NCBI RefSeq assembly: GCF_900113955.1
Contig: NZ_FORH01000004.1
Coordinates: 62,001-126,000 of the forward strand
Direction: 5' to 3'
Source: Celeribacter neptunius
Lineage (GTDB): Bacteria; Pseudomonadota; Alphaproteobacteria; Rhodobacterales; Rhodobacteraceae
Length of the DNA: 64,000 nt
The position numbers and the translations under genes are program-made. The notes under the pieces are model-generated. The model was given only the letters and a program-made list of their open reading frames with translations, ran no database searches and was not told the origin of the DNA. Of the stretch, positions 46,778 to 55,949 are shown piece after piece (the stretch's first letter is position 1; every line of letters begins with the position of its first letter).

Positions 46778-47589
46778 GCCTTGCCACCACGAAACGTCGC
46801 GGCGCCGAGCACAAATCCGAGGGTCGGGGCGTCCAGTCCATCGAGCTTGGCTCGCGCCTTTTGCAGGCGCTCTGCCAGGAAGCCGAGCCAATGATGCTCA
46901 AAGACCTCGCCAAGGTGGCAGGCTTTGCCCCGGCACAGGCACATGCCTATCTCGTCAGTTACAAAAAGATCGGTTTTGTCGAACAACACCCGGAAACCGG
47001 ACGCTATTCGCTCGGCCCCTTTGCAGTGGACCTCGGCCTCACCGCCATGCACACCACCGACCCGATGGAACTCGCGCATGACACGGTCCAGGAACTCTCC
47101 GCCGCGACCTCGCTCAACGTGGCGCTGGTCGTCTGGGGGTCGTTTGGCCCGACCGTCGTCCAGGTTCAGGAAAGCGGCAGCCAGATCAACATGAACACCC
47201 GCCCCGGCACAGTCTATTCCATGTCCGGAACGGCAAGCGGCCTCGTCTTCTCCGCCTTCTTGCCGGAAAAAGAGGTGAAGGACTCCGTGGCACGGGAAAA
47301 GCGCGACCCGTCAGGTTCTGGTCGCGTTGGCGTCTCACGATTCGTTCCACGGCGCGAAATCGAACAAATTCGCGAACAGGGATTCGCGACGGTGGACCCC
47401 CCGCCCGTTCCCGGTATTCACGCCTATTCCGCACCGGTTTTTGACCATACCGGCCAAATCGTCTTGGCCATCACCATCATCGGCCAGGATCACTACCTCG
47501 AACCGAGCGCAGAGTCGGATTTCATCCCTGCTCTCCTTGAGGCAACCCGGACGCTTTCGGTCAATCTGGGACATCGAATCACCTCCTGA
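46774..47589 (+). CDS. IclR-family transcriptional regulator 2
   Basis: Encodes 271 residues. Its plan is the same as in the preceding gene: GVQSIELGSRLLQALCQEAEPMMLKDLAKVAGFAPAQAHAYLVSYKKIGFV winged helix, then an effector domain with TVYSMSGTASGLVFSAF and QGFATVDPPPVPGIHAYSAPVF. It is clearly a paralogue of IclR 1 and is translationally coupled to it (ATGA overlap), which hints that they arose by tandem duplication and may act as a hetero-oligomer or on two related inducers. The TRAP/OYE operon follows 348 bases later. Confidence 0.9.
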   Translation: MSLATTKRRGAEHKSEGRGVQSIELGSRLLQALCQEAEPMMLKDLAKVAGFAPAQAHAYLVSYKKIGFVEQHPETGRYSLGPFAVDLGLTAMHTTDPMELAHDTVQELSAATSLNVALVVWGSFGPTVVQVQESGSQINMNTRPGTVYSMSGTASGLVFSAFLPEKEVKDSVAREKRDPSGSGRVGVSRFVPRREIEQIREQGFATVDPPPVPGIHAYSAPVFDHTGQIVLAITIIGQDHYLEPSAESDFIPALLEATRTLSVNLGHRITS

Positions 47590-47937
47590 TCCCAGCGCTT
47601 CTCAAAGGCGGAGCCACTGCGACACGGGCTTGCCGCCAACGGGAAGCAAAAGGTCGAGCGCGCCCGGAGCCGCCGTACAGATCAGATCGGACCCGTCTTT
47701 TTAGACAAGACTCCGCACACCGCGCGCGTCACACCACGCGCTCACAACTTCATGTACAACCACGGTTTTGGGACATTCGGCCGCAGAGCCGCCGCTTGAC
47801 ATTGCGGCTTTAGGCGCGCCGAAAACTGGCGCCCACGCAATTAACTCATTGCAAGCTTGTTTGCCATTAACTAACCTTAAAGCCAGGGAACGCGGATCGG
47901 AGGAGACCGCCCCGAAACGCAATGGGAGGAACCATCA
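47590..47937. other. Upstream region of the TRAP-1 operon
   Basis: No gene is convincing in these 348 bases. Features seen are a TTGACA at 47796-47801 without a good -10, an inverted repeat GCAAT-N6-ATTGC at 47837-47852, and ATTGCAAGCTTGTTTGC at 47848-47864, which resembles the ABC/GMC element if one gap is allowed. A GGGAGGA ribosome-binding site precedes dctP. Confidence 0.5.
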
Positions 47938-48981
47938 ATGAATTTCATCAAGACAGTCGTCGCAGCGACTTTGGCGGCGGGCCTGACGGCCGGCGCAGCC
48001 AGCGCCGACACCTATGAGCTGCAAAGCACCTTTGGCCTGAACGTTCCGTCGATCGGCCCGAGCCCGCAAAACTTCGCCCGCATGGTCTCGGCCATGACGG
48101 ACGGGGAGGTCGAAATCAACGTGCATGGCGCAGGCGATTTCGTACCGCCCTTCGAAGTGTTCGGCGCCGTCAGTTCCGGCGCGCTCGACATGGGGTTCGA
48201 CTGGAGCGGCTATTGGAGCCAGCAAATCCCGGTCGCCAACATCGTCGGCTCGATGCCCTTCGGCCCCTCGCCCGAGATCGCGCTTGGCTGGATGTATTAC
48301 GGCGGCGGTCAGGAGATCATCCAGAAAGCCTATGACCCGTTCAACGTGCATTTCCTGCCCTGCCACCTGGTGATCGCCGAAGCGGGTGGATGGTTCAACA
48401 AGGAGATTACCAGCCTCGACGACTTCCAGGGTCTCAACATGCGCATCGCGGGCCTTGGCGGGCTGGCGCTGGCGAAACTCGGCGCCAACACGCAAACGGT
48501 GCCGGCGGGCGAGATCTATCTCAGCTTGGAGACCGGTCGCCTCGACGCCGCCGAGTTTTCCGCCCCCTCGCTTGATGTCGGCATGGGCTTTCAGCGCGTG
48601 GCGAAATACTACTATTTCCCCGGCTGGCAACAGCAATCCGCCTGGGATTCGATCATCGTGAACAAGGCGGTCTGGGACGATCTGGGCGAAGAAAACCAGA
48701 CGATCATGGAGGACGCCTGCCGCGCCAACATCGCCTTTAACCTCGCCGATCAGGTGAACACCCAGGCCCCGGCGATCGCGCAGATCCGCGAAGCCGGTGC
48801 GGAAGTGCGCCGTTTCCCCGATGAGGTGCTCGTCGGTCTGCGCAAAGCCGCCTACGAGGTGATGGATGAGCAAGCCGCGAAAGACCCGCTCTTTGCCGAG
48901 GCTCTGGAATCGCTCAAAGCCTACATGGTGAGCGTGGGCGAATGGCCCGAGCTCCAGAACTTTCCGCCCGCAAGCGAATAA
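47938..48981 (+). CDS. TRAP transporter substrate-binding protein 1 (DctP)
   Basis: Encodes 347 residues with a Sec signal (AAGLTAGAASA before DTYELQ). The DctP fold is shown by VEINVHGAGDFVPPFEVFGAVSSGALDMGFDW, the NMRIAGLGGLALAKLGANTQTVPAGEIYLSLETGRLDAAEF block with the acid-binding Arg, and KYYYFPGWQQQSAWDSI, which is typical of the TakP-like branch for oxo-acids and other monocarboxylates. It is the first gene of the operon dctP-dctQ-dctM-OYE-EthD, so the imported acid is probably the substrate of the downstream reductase. Confidence 0.9.
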   Translation: MNFIKTVVAATLAAGLTAGAASADTYELQSTFGLNVPSIGPSPQNFARMVSAMTDGEVEINVHGAGDFVPPFEVFGAVSSGALDMGFDWSGYWSQQIPVANIVGSMPFGPSPEIALGWMYYGGGQEIIQKAYDPFNVHFLPCHLVIAEAGGWFNKEITSLDDFQGLNMRIAGLGGLALAKLGANTQTVPAGEIYLSLETGRLDAAEFSAPSLDVGMGFQRVAKYYYFPGWQQQSAWDSIIVNKAVWDDLGEENQTIMEDACRANIAFNLADQVNTQAPAIAQIREAGAEVRRFPDEVLVGLRKAAYEVMDEQAAKDPLFAEALESLKAYMVSVGEWPELQNFPPASE

Positions 48982-49081
48982 GCTCTGACGAAATTTCGGA
49001 GGGCACCAAGACCTGAGCGCCCTCCGCACCGCATCGCCAAACGCGCCAAAAGACGCGTAGGATGCAACGTTACGCACAAAA

Positions 49082-49669
49082 ATGGGGCCCGATATGTCTC
49101 GGATACTCTCCTTTGCCCGCGCCTTGCTCAGCTTGCCGGGCAAGATCGTCGCATGGCTGATCATCCCGCTGATCCTCTCCATCGTCCTCTCGGTCATCGC
49201 CGCCCGCTTCGGCTGGTCGACGCTCCTGGATTGGGACGGCAGCATCCCGCTTTTCGGAGAAGCACTCACCGTCAACAGCCTCGTTGACCTGCAATGGTAC
49301 ATCTTCTCGTTGATCGTGCTTTTCGGCGGCGTTTGGGCCTATTTCGACGAACGCCATGTCACCGTCGATTTCATCGCGCTTTCGCTGAAACCCAGAACCC
49401 GCGCCTATATCACGCTGTTCGGTGATCTCTTCCTGCTCTTGCCGCTTTGCATCCTCGTGATCCGCTACGGCTCGGATTTCGCCGCCATCGCCTGGCGCAC
49501 CGGCGAAGGTTCGAACCAGGGCGGCCTGGCTGCGCATTGGCTGATCAAGGGCGCCCTGCCCACAGCCTTTGGCCTTCTGGGTCTCGCCGCACTGACCAAT
49601 GCCCTCCGAACGCTGTGCGAACTGCGCAAAGGCACCTTCCACGAAACGGAAATTCACCATGATAGCTGA
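49082..49669 (+). CDS. TRAP transporter small permease 1 (DctQ)
   Basis: Encodes 195 residues (191 from the ATG at 49094). Four membrane segments are visible, the first at about residues 22-42, then in DLQWYIFSLIVLFGGVWAYFDERHV, ITLFGDLFLLLPLCILVI and ALPTAFGLLGLAAL. The ERHV-x-VDFI block is typical of DctQ. It pairs with the large permease, whose start overlaps by 11 bases. It lies 100 bases after dctP. Confidence 0.85.
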   Translation: MGPDMSRILSFARALLSLPGKIVAWLIIPLILSIVLSVIAARFGWSTLLDWDGSIPLFGEALTVNSLVDLQWYIFSLIVLFGGVWAYFDERHVTVDFIALSLKPRTRAYITLFGDLFLLLPLCILVIRYGSDFAAIAWRTGEGSNQGGLAAHWLIKGALPTAFGLLGLAALTNALRTLCELRKGTFHETEIHHDS

Positions 49670-50996
49670 CTACATCTGGCCCATCTCGATGCTGCTCGCA
49701 CTCGTGCTCTTGTTGTTCAGCGGCTATGCGGTGGGCTTTGTCCTCGCCGGTGTCGGCATCGCCTTTGCGCTTCTGGCCGATGTGCCAACCGTGTTCCTGT
49801 CGATGGGGGTTCAGCGCATCTATTCGGGCACGTTGACCAACTGGCTTCTGGCCGCCATTCCCTTGTTCGTCTTCATGGGGCTGATGCTGGAAAAATCCGG
49901 CATCGCCGAACGGCTGATGCGCTCTCTCGCAGCACTCGCCGGACGCCTTCCGGGGGGCTACGCCTTTGCCGTGGTGGTGATCGGCGTCGTCATGGCCGCC
50001 TCTACCGGGATCATCGGCGCCTCTGTCGTGCTGATGGGGATGATGTCCCTGCCCGCCATGCGCGCGGCGGGCTATGACATGCGACTTGCGACCGGGCTTG
50101 TGGCAGCGTCTGGCACGCTGGGCATCCTGATTCCGCCCTCGATCATGCTCATCATCTTGGGCGATCAGCTCCGCGTGCCGATCGGCGATCTGTTCATGGG
50201 CGCGATCTATCCCGGCCTGATCCTGTCCGGCCTCTATTTCACCTATATCGTCCTCAACGCGATCTTTCGTCCCTCGCATATGCCCGCGCCACCGCAAACC
50301 GACGGTGTTCCGGTGCTCCACGCGGTGCTGTCGCTGGCGCGCGATCTGGTGGCACCGATGCTTCTGATCCTTTCCGTTCTGGGCACGATCATCACCGGCG
50401 TGGCGACGCCAACAGAATCCGCCGCCATCGGCGCGCTTGGTGCGACGCTTCTGGCCGCGCTCACCGGCGGGTTCAGCTTTGGCGCCTTCCGCCATGCGGT
50501 CTTTGAAACCACGAAAACCACCGCGATGATCGCCTTTGTGATGATCGGCGCGACCGTGTTCAGCCTGGTGTTCCGTCGCCTGGGCGGGGATGCGATGGTC
50601 GCCGATCTGTTCCATTTCGAGAACGTCAGCCCCTATGTCACCCTCGCCATGATCATGGCGCTGATCTTCGTGCTGGGCTTTTTCCTCGATTGGGTCGAGA
50701 TCAGCCTCGTGGTGATCCCCATCGTCGCCCCCATCGTGGCCAGTCTCGATTTCGGCATGCCCACCTCCGACGTGATCCTGTGGTTCGCCATCGCGCTGGC
50801 CGTCAATCTCCAGACCTCGTTTCTCACGCCCCCCTTCGGCTATGCGCTCTTCTACCTGCGCGGCGTTGATCCGACGATCCCGATCGGCACGATCTATCGT
50901 GGTGTGATCCCCTTTGTGCTGATCCAGATGGCGGCGCTCATCCTCGTGATCGCGATCCCGAGCATCGTGCTCTCCCTGCCACATTCCATGCGATAG
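49659..50996 (+). CDS. TRAP transporter large permease 1 (DctM)
   Basis: Encodes 445 residues from ATG 49659, overlapping dctQ by 11 bases. It is a DctM-type Na+-coupled permease with about 12 hydrophobic segments. Conserved blocks are ASTGIIGASVVLMGMMSLPAM, SGTLGILIPPSIMLIILGDQ, GVATPTESAAIGALGATLLAA and LQTSFLTPPFGYALFYLRG. It forms the translocation unit with DctQ and takes cargo from DctP. The OYE gene starts 8 bases downstream. Confidence 0.92.
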   Translation: MIADYIWPISMLLALVLLLFSGYAVGFVLAGVGIAFALLADVPTVFLSMGVQRIYSGTLTNWLLAAIPLFVFMGLMLEKSGIAERLMRSLAALAGRLPGGYAFAVVVIGVVMAASTGIIGASVVLMGMMSLPAMRAAGYDMRLATGLVAASGTLGILIPPSIMLIILGDQLRVPIGDLFMGAIYPGLILSGLYFTYIVLNAIFRPSHMPAPPQTDGVPVLHAVLSLARDLVAPMLLILSVLGTIITGVATPTESAAIGALGATLLAALTGGFSFGAFRHAVFETTKTTAMIAFVMIGATVFSLVFRRLGGDAMVADLFHFENVSPYVTLAMIMALIFVLGFFLDWVEISLVVIPIVAPIVASLDFGMPTSDVILWFAIALAVNLQTSFLTPPFGYALFYLRGVDPTIPIGTIYRGVIPFVLIQMAALILVIAIPSIVLSLPHSMR

Positions 50997-51004
50997 GCCC
51001 CTTC

Positions 51005-52189
51005 ATGACCTCTTCGACAGACACAACCGCTGACTTGCTGCAGCCCCTCACCCTGCGTGGGCGGACCTTCAAGAACCGCATCACCATCTCGCCCATGTGC
51101 CAACATGCGGGCAAGGATGGCTATGTCACCGACTGGCACCTCGTGCATTACGGCAAATTCGTCCTGGGCGGCGCCGCTTTGGTCCTGACCGAAAGCACGG
51201 CGGTGGCCTCGGATTCGCGCGTCGGCGTGGACGATCTCGGCATCTGGTCCGACGATCACATCCCCGGCCTGAAGCGTCTTGCCGAGTTTGCCCATGACAA
51301 TGGCGGCATGATGGGCGTGCAACTCGCGCATTCCGGACGCAAAGCCTTTTCGCAGCCGCTCTGGCATGGCGGTCAGGCGATGACCCCGGCGGAAATCGAC
51401 GCTGCCGGCATCGACTGGCGCAGGGTCGGACCGAGTGCCATTGCGGCGAGTTCCGAATGGAGCACGCCGGAAAAACTCAGCATCGAAGACATCGCCGAGA
51501 TCCGTCAGCAACACGTTGACGCCGCGCGGCGCGCCGATGCCGCCGGGATGGATGTGGTCGAGCTGCATTATGGCCACGGCTATCTCGTGGCGAGTTTCCT
51601 CTCGCCCATCGGCAACACCCGCGACGACGCCTATGGCTGCGACCGCGCCGGCCGGATGCGGATCGCCATCGAGATCGCCCGCGACGTGCGCGCGGTCTGG
51701 CCCGAGGACAAACCGCTTTTCGTCCGCCTGTCCTGTGTCGATGGCGCCGAGGGCGGTTGGAACATGGACGATACGGTGGTTTTGGCCGAAGAACTCAAAG
51801 CCGTCGGCGTCGATGTCATCGACTGCTCCTCAGGCGGGCTGTCAGAGACCACCCGGCGCAGCAACGTGCCCCGCGGTTTCGGTTTTCAGGTGCCTTTCGC
51901 GGAGCGTGTCCGCCAGGAGGTCGGCATCCCGACCCAGGCCGTGGGTCTCATCACCTCCCCCGCGCAGGCCAATGCCATCGTCGCGGAGGGCAAGGCGGAT
52001 CTCGTCGCCATCGGCCGCGCCGCTCTGGAAAACCCCTATTGGCCGGTTCAGGCGCAGCGCGCGCTGAGCGAGGGCGAAGGGTTTGCGACCTGGCCGGAAC
52101 GCCACGGCGCCTGGCTCGACAAACGCGAACCCGTGCTCCAGCAGCTAATCGCGGAACAGGACGAGCGCGCGGAGGGAGACCCGACATGA
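51005..52189 (+). CDS. Old-yellow-enzyme family NADH:flavin oxidoreductase (YqjM/NamA-like)
   Basis: Encodes 394 residues of the FMN TIM-barrel OYE family. The class-III/YqjM features are present: SPMCQHAGKDG with the redox-tuning cysteine (C32), QLAHSGRK, the substrate-binding HYGHGYLVASFLSPIGN (two His) and the phosphate-binding end LVAIGRAALENPYWP. Such enzymes reduce the C=C bond of enones and enals, and related members cleave dienoyl compounds. It follows the TRAP genes by 8 bases and overlaps the EthD gene by 4 bases, so an imported or derived cyclic enone is a plausible substrate. Confidence 0.9.
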   Translation: MTSSTDTTADLLQPLTLRGRTFKNRITISPMCQHAGKDGYVTDWHLVHYGKFVLGGAALVLTESTAVASDSRVGVDDLGIWSDDHIPGLKRLAEFAHDNGGMMGVQLAHSGRKAFSQPLWHGGQAMTPAEIDAAGIDWRRVGPSAIAASSEWSTPEKLSIEDIAEIRQQHVDAARRADAAGMDVVELHYGHGYLVASFLSPIGNTRDDAYGCDRAGRMRIAIEIARDVRAVWPEDKPLFVRLSCVDGAEGGWNMDDTVVLAEELKAVGVDVIDCSSGGLSETTRRSNVPRGFGFQVPFAERVRQEVGIPTQAVGLITSPAQANAIVAEGKADLVAIGRAALENPYWPVQAQRALSEGEGFATWPERHGAWLDKREPVLQQLIAEQDERAEGDPT

Positions 52190-52878
52190 TCGCCAGATTT
52201 GGACTTTTACAGAAAGCGCCAGACCTCTCGGAAGAGGCGTTCGATGCGCATTGGAAAGAGGTGCACGGGCCGCTGGCCTCGAAAATGCCCGGGCTGCGCA
52301 ACTACTGGCAGCACCGCGTGGTGGACAAGGAACAATTCGGCATTTCCCACGCCCGCGGGCCCTGGGATCTCGACGGGATGTCAGAGCTGCATTTCGACAG
52401 TCTGGAGGCGATGAAACAGGCCGTCGCCGCCCCGAGTTTCGCCGATGCTCTGGGCGATGAGGACGGGTTTCTGGCCGATGTGCATCTTGTCGCCTGCGAA
52501 AAGCATGTCGTCGTGCCCTTTGACGCCAAAGGCGGGCCTTTCGTGAAACGCATGACCTTGCTGCGCAAACTGGACGGCATGTCGGACGAACAATTCCGCC
52601 ACGAATGGCTCAAGGTTCACGCCGACTGGGTGCGGCAATGGCCCGATGTTCTGGGCTATACGCAGAATATCGTTGTGGACCGCTATCACGCCTCGCGCGA
52701 GGACAGTGCGGATTACGCCGATGTGCCCGTCGATGGCATCGTCGAATTCTGGTTCCGCGACACGGAGACCGCTGCAAAGCTCTACGCCAGCGACATCGTC
52801 ACTCGGACGCAGGAGCACGCCAAAGAGTTCCTCGCCGAGATCACCCCCTATTTCGTGCAGACCCGCCAGATCGTCTGA
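52186..52878 (+). CDS. EthD-domain protein (two-repeat type), paralogue
   Basis: Encodes 230 residues, GGAGGGA ribosome-binding site, overlapping OYE by 4 bases. Two EthD-like barrels are evident: FGLLQKAPDLSEEAFDAHWKEVHGPLASKMPGLRNYWQH in the first half and a second copy MTLLRKLDGMSDEQFRHEWLKVHADWVRQWPDVLGYTQN. Here both halves keep the motif, unlike the paralogue at 28097-28768, whose first half is degenerate. The biochemical role of EthD proteins is unclear. Co-translation with OYE suggests that it acts on the same intermediate. Confidence 0.85.
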   Translation: MIARFGLLQKAPDLSEEAFDAHWKEVHGPLASKMPGLRNYWQHRVVDKEQFGISHARGPWDLDGMSELHFDSLEAMKQAVAAPSFADALGDEDGFLADVHLVACEKHVVVPFDAKGGPFVKRMTLLRKLDGMSDEQFRHEWLKVHADWVRQWPDVLGYTQNIVVDRYHASREDSADYADVPVDGIVEFWFRDTETAAKLYASDIVTRTQEHAKEFLAEITPYFVQTRQIV

Positions 52879-52902
52879 CCGGAAAAACCAAAGCACAAAA
52901 AA

Positions 52903-52926
52903 GGCCCCGCTCTCGTCAGCGGGGCC
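52903..52926. terminator. Bidirectional intrinsic terminator
   Basis: GGCCCCGCT (52903-52911) pairs with AGCGGGGCC (52918-52926) around a 6-base loop. There are A residues on the left and a T-rich stretch on the right, so it can stop both the EthD operon (+) and the SDR-FAD-TRAP operon (-). Confidence 0.88.
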
Positions 52927-52950
52927 GTTCTTCTTTTCCCGGATGGAGTT

Positions 52951-54054
52951 TTATTCCGGGAATTTGCTCATCAGATGCTCTTGTACCAGTGCCAGAATGG
53001 CCGCCTCATCCGAGCGGTCGATCTCGGCAAGCCGGGCCGTCCAATCCGCTTGCAACTGGGTATACTGATCGAACACCGCTTGCGGATTGTCGACCGTGCT
53101 CGCCTCCGCGATCAGGTTTTCGATCACGCCCGCCTTGAAGTCGGCAACATGGGCCGACAGATCCTCGCCCGCGTCATGCAGCACGATGCCCCGGCCAACC
53201 GCATCGTCGAAGGCCGCTTGCGCATCGGAGGCGAATTGCATTTGTGTGCGCACCAATGCCAAAGCCATCTCGTCCTTGAGAAGCTGCTTTTGCTCGGCGC
53301 TGAAGTCCTCCCACGTGTCCTTGGCAATGACCCAATCCGCGCCGGTCACAACGCCAAGCGAGATGGTCGTGATGTCGCTCACCACCTCGTTGAACGAAGC
53401 GCTGACAAGGTTGGTCGGATCGGCCACGATACATTCGAGCGAGCCGCGCTGCATGCCGCTATAGGCGTCTCCAATCGGCACCGACACCGCCGTGCCACCA
53501 AGGGAGTCGACCAGAGAGGTGAACGACGCCCCCGCCGTGCGCATCCGCATGCCCTTGGCCTCTTCCAGCGTGGTCACGGGCTGGTTGCACATGAAATGAT
53601 AGACCGGCGTCGAAAACGCCCCGGTGAAGATCACGTCGAACTTGTCCCATTCGGCCAGCGCGGCAGGATCGGTGAAATTGAACTCCGTATAGGCCAACGC
53701 CACGGCGAGGGAATCGTCGCTCACAAAGCTCGTGTTGTTCAGAAGCGCCTGAACCGGCAGCTCTGCAGGCATGTAGCCCGGGTAGACAAAGCCGAAATCG
53801 GCCACCCCGTCGCGCACCCCTGTCAGGGTCGTCTTGGCCGGGAGAAGTGCGCCGCTGTAATGCACCTCGACGTCGATCTCGCCCCCCGTCGCCTCACGCA
53901 CCCGGTCGAACAGGCCGGCATAGGCGTGAACGGATTGCGGGTAGCTCGGCGGCAACCAGGTGCTCGCCTGATAGGTCTCGGCAGAGGCGCTCATGGTGAG
54001 CGACGTGAGCGCCAGAACCGCAGATGCGGCCAGTTTCATAGATGTTTTGTGCAT
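52951..54054 (-). CDS. TRAP transporter substrate-binding protein 2 (DctP)
   Basis: Encodes 367 residues with a signal peptide ending SASA before ETYQAS. DctP features are FDRVREATGGEIDVEVHYSGALL, GVRDGVADFGFVYPGYMPAELP and the GMRMRTAGASFTSLVDSLGGTAVSVPIGDAYSGMQRGSLECIV block. It is a different DctP branch from the binding protein at 47938, so the two TRAP systems probably take different acids. It is the last gene of the SDR-B/FAD-B/dctQ/dctM/dctP operon. Confidence 0.9.
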   Translation of the reverse strand: MHKTSMKLAASAVLALTSLTMSASAETYQASTWLPPSYPQSVHAYAGLFDRVREATGGEIDVEVHYSGALLPAKTTLTGVRDGVADFGFVYPGYMPAELPVQALLNNTSFVSDDSLAVALAYTEFNFTDPAALAEWDKFDVIFTGAFSTPVYHFMCNQPVTTLEEAKGMRMRTAGASFTSLVDSLGGTAVSVPIGDAYSGMQRGSLECIVADPTNLVSASFNEVVSDITTISLGVVTGADWVIAKDTWEDFSAEQKQLLKDEMALALVRTQMQFASDAQAAFDDAVGRGIVLHDAGEDLSAHVADFKAGVIENLIAEASTVDNPQAVFDQYTQLQADWTARLAEIDRSDEAAILALVQEHLMSKFPE

Positions 54055-54099
54055 TGCTTCCTCCTCTTGAGCAATTGCGGGTGAATTCAGTTCGCCATC

Positions 54100-55410
54100 T
54101 CAGTTCGCCACGGCGGGCAGCCAGAGCGACAGGATCGGAAAGCCGATGATCAGGGCGAGGGTGACAAAATCGGACAACAGAAATCCGAACGTCCCGCGGA
54201 AGATCTGGCCCAGCGTGACCTCATCGCCCAAAGCGCCTTTGACGACGAAAATGTTGAGCCCCATGGGGGGCGTGACCATGCCCATCTCCAAAAGTTTGAC
54301 CGCAATGACGGCAAACCAGATCGGATCGATGCCGAAATGCTGGAGCACGGGCGTCAGGACCGGCAGGGTCAAAAGCATGATCGACACAGGTTCGAGAAAA
54401 CAGCCCATGACCAGATACAGCAAAGAGATCGCAAGGATCACGCCGAGCTGGGTCTGGAACTGGGTCGCGACGAGATCGGAGAAATAGCCCGCGATCCCGG
54501 TCAGCCCGAGCATGCGCTGAAACAGCGCGGCCCCCACCACGATGATGAAGATCGAGGCCGTGCCAGTCGCAGTTCGCCGGATCGCATCGGCAAAGCTCAC
54601 CCGGGTCAGGGACCGGCGCACCAGCGCCAAAAGAATGGTCAAAGCCGCGCCCACCGCCCCCGCTTCGGTCGGGGTGAACAACCCGACAAAGATGCCACCG
54701 ATCACGCAGAGGATGATGAGCGGCAAGGGCCAGACATCGCGGAAGGCTTCACGACGCTCGGCCTTGGAAATCTCCTCGGTCGCCTTGGGCGCGAGGGACG
54801 GATTCAGCCAGACCCGGATGGTAATGTAGAGAATGAACACCACCGCCGACAAAAGCCCCGGAATAAGACCCGCGAGGAACAGGCTGTTGATCGATTCCGA
54901 CATGGTGATGCCATAGACGATCATCAGCACGGAGGGCGGGATCAGCGCGCCCAAGGTTCCGGCCGCCGCGACCGACCCGGTGGCCAGCCCCGGGTGGTAG
55001 TTCATCCGCATCATCTCCGGCACGGCGGTGCGGGAAAAGGCGGCGGCGGTCGCCACGCTCGATCCGCTGGCCGAGGCAAAGAGCGCCGCCGAGATCACTG
55101 TGGCCGAGGCCAGCCCGCCCGGCATCCAGCCCAGCGTGATGCGGGCGGATCGAAACAGGTTCTTGGTCAGGTCCGACGAGGCAGCAACATAACCCATCAA
55201 CAGAAACATCGGGATGGCCGACAGGTTCCAGTCCCCCACCATCTCAAACGGCACGGCGGTCAGGATGCCCAGGCCCGCCTTGAGACTTATCGCCACGGAA
55301 ATCCCGCCGAAGGCCACAACCCCCATCGCGATCCCCACGGGCACGCGAATGGCCACGAGGAAAAGGACGAGTGCGGTGCTCAGCGCACCAATCAATTCAC
55401 GCTCAGACAT
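54100..55410 (-). CDS. TRAP transporter large permease 2 (DctM)
   Basis: Encodes 436 residues from ATG 55410, chosen because it begins the first membrane helix region (MSERELIGALSTALVLFLVAIRVPVG); an upstream start would add a long arginine-rich leader that overlaps dctQ. DctM blocks are ASASGSSVATAAAFSRTAVPEM, AGTLGALIPPSVLMIVYG, GLFTPTEAGAVGAALTILLA and MGMVTPPMGLNIFVVKG. It is directly adjacent to dctQ. Confidence 0.92.
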   Translation of the reverse strand: MSERELIGALSTALVLFLVAIRVPVGIAMGVVAFGGISVAISLKAGLGILTAVPFEMVGDWNLSAIPMFLLMGYVAASSDLTKNLFRSARITLGWMPGGLASATVISAALFASASGSSVATAAAFSRTAVPEMMRMNYHPGLATGSVAAAGTLGALIPPSVLMIVYGITMSESINSLFLAGLIPGLLSAVVFILYITIRVWLNPSLAPKATEEISKAERREAFRDVWPLPLIILCVIGGIFVGLFTPTEAGAVGAALTILLALVRRSLTRVSFADAIRRTATGTASIFIIVVGAALFQRMLGLTGIAGYFSDLVATQFQTQLGVILAISLLYLVMGCFLEPVSIMLLTLPVLTPVLQHFGIDPIWFAVIAVKLLEMGMVTPPMGLNIFVVKGALGDEVTLGQIFRGTFGFLLSDFVTLALIIGFPILSLWLPAVAN

Positions 55411-55411
55411 C

Positions 55412-55933
55412 TCACACCGGCTCCGAATAATCGTGGGTGGCCGCTTTCGAGCCGGACACGAGCGCCCGGACGGCCTGTTCAAGCTTGGCCAGCGCCGCAA
55501 GCGCCGCGACGAAAAGACCGAGCGGCATGAGAATGCGCGCGGGCCAGATCGGCACATTCCAGGTGCCGGTGACATATTCCTTGATCTCAAAGGCCTCGAC
55601 GGCGACCTTGAAATAGAGCCAGCCCAAAAGGACATAGAAGCCGACCGCGAGAAGATGCCCGACGATGTCGAACACATCTTTCACGGCGTCCGGCACCTGA
55701 TCGCGCAGGATGTCCACCGCGATGTTTTCATCCAGAAGCTGCAACAGCCCCAGCGGCAGAAAGATGGTCGCGACCATCAGATATGAGGCGACAATCGTGT
55801 CGATCCCCGGGATCGCGACATTGAACACCGCGCGCCCCAACACATCCGCCACGACCAGCACCAGCATCGCGAGAATGCCAACCCCCGCGAGGCCGATCAT
55901 CGCCCGGCTGATCCAGTTTACGAACCTTTGCAT
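55412..55933 (-). CDS. TRAP transporter small permease 2 (DctQ)
   Basis: Encodes 173 residues from ATG 55933, which has AGGAAGGGAGGGAG upstream on the minus strand. Four membrane helices are visible, beginning AMIGLAGVGILAMLVLVVADVLGRAVFN, followed by the DctQ-typical LLDENIAVDIL and WPARILMPLGLFVAAL. It lies between the FAD-B gene (17-base gap) and dctM. Confidence 0.87.
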   Translation of the reverse strand: MQRFVNWISRAMIGLAGVGILAMLVLVVADVLGRAVFNVAIPGIDTIVASYLMVATIFLPLGLLQLLDENIAVDILRDQVPDAVKDVFDIVGHLLAVGFYVLLGWLYFKVAVEAFEIKEYVTGTWNVPIWPARILMPLGLFVAALAALAKLEQAVRALVSGSKAATHDYSEPV

Positions 55934-55949
55934 CGGCTCCCTCCCTTCC

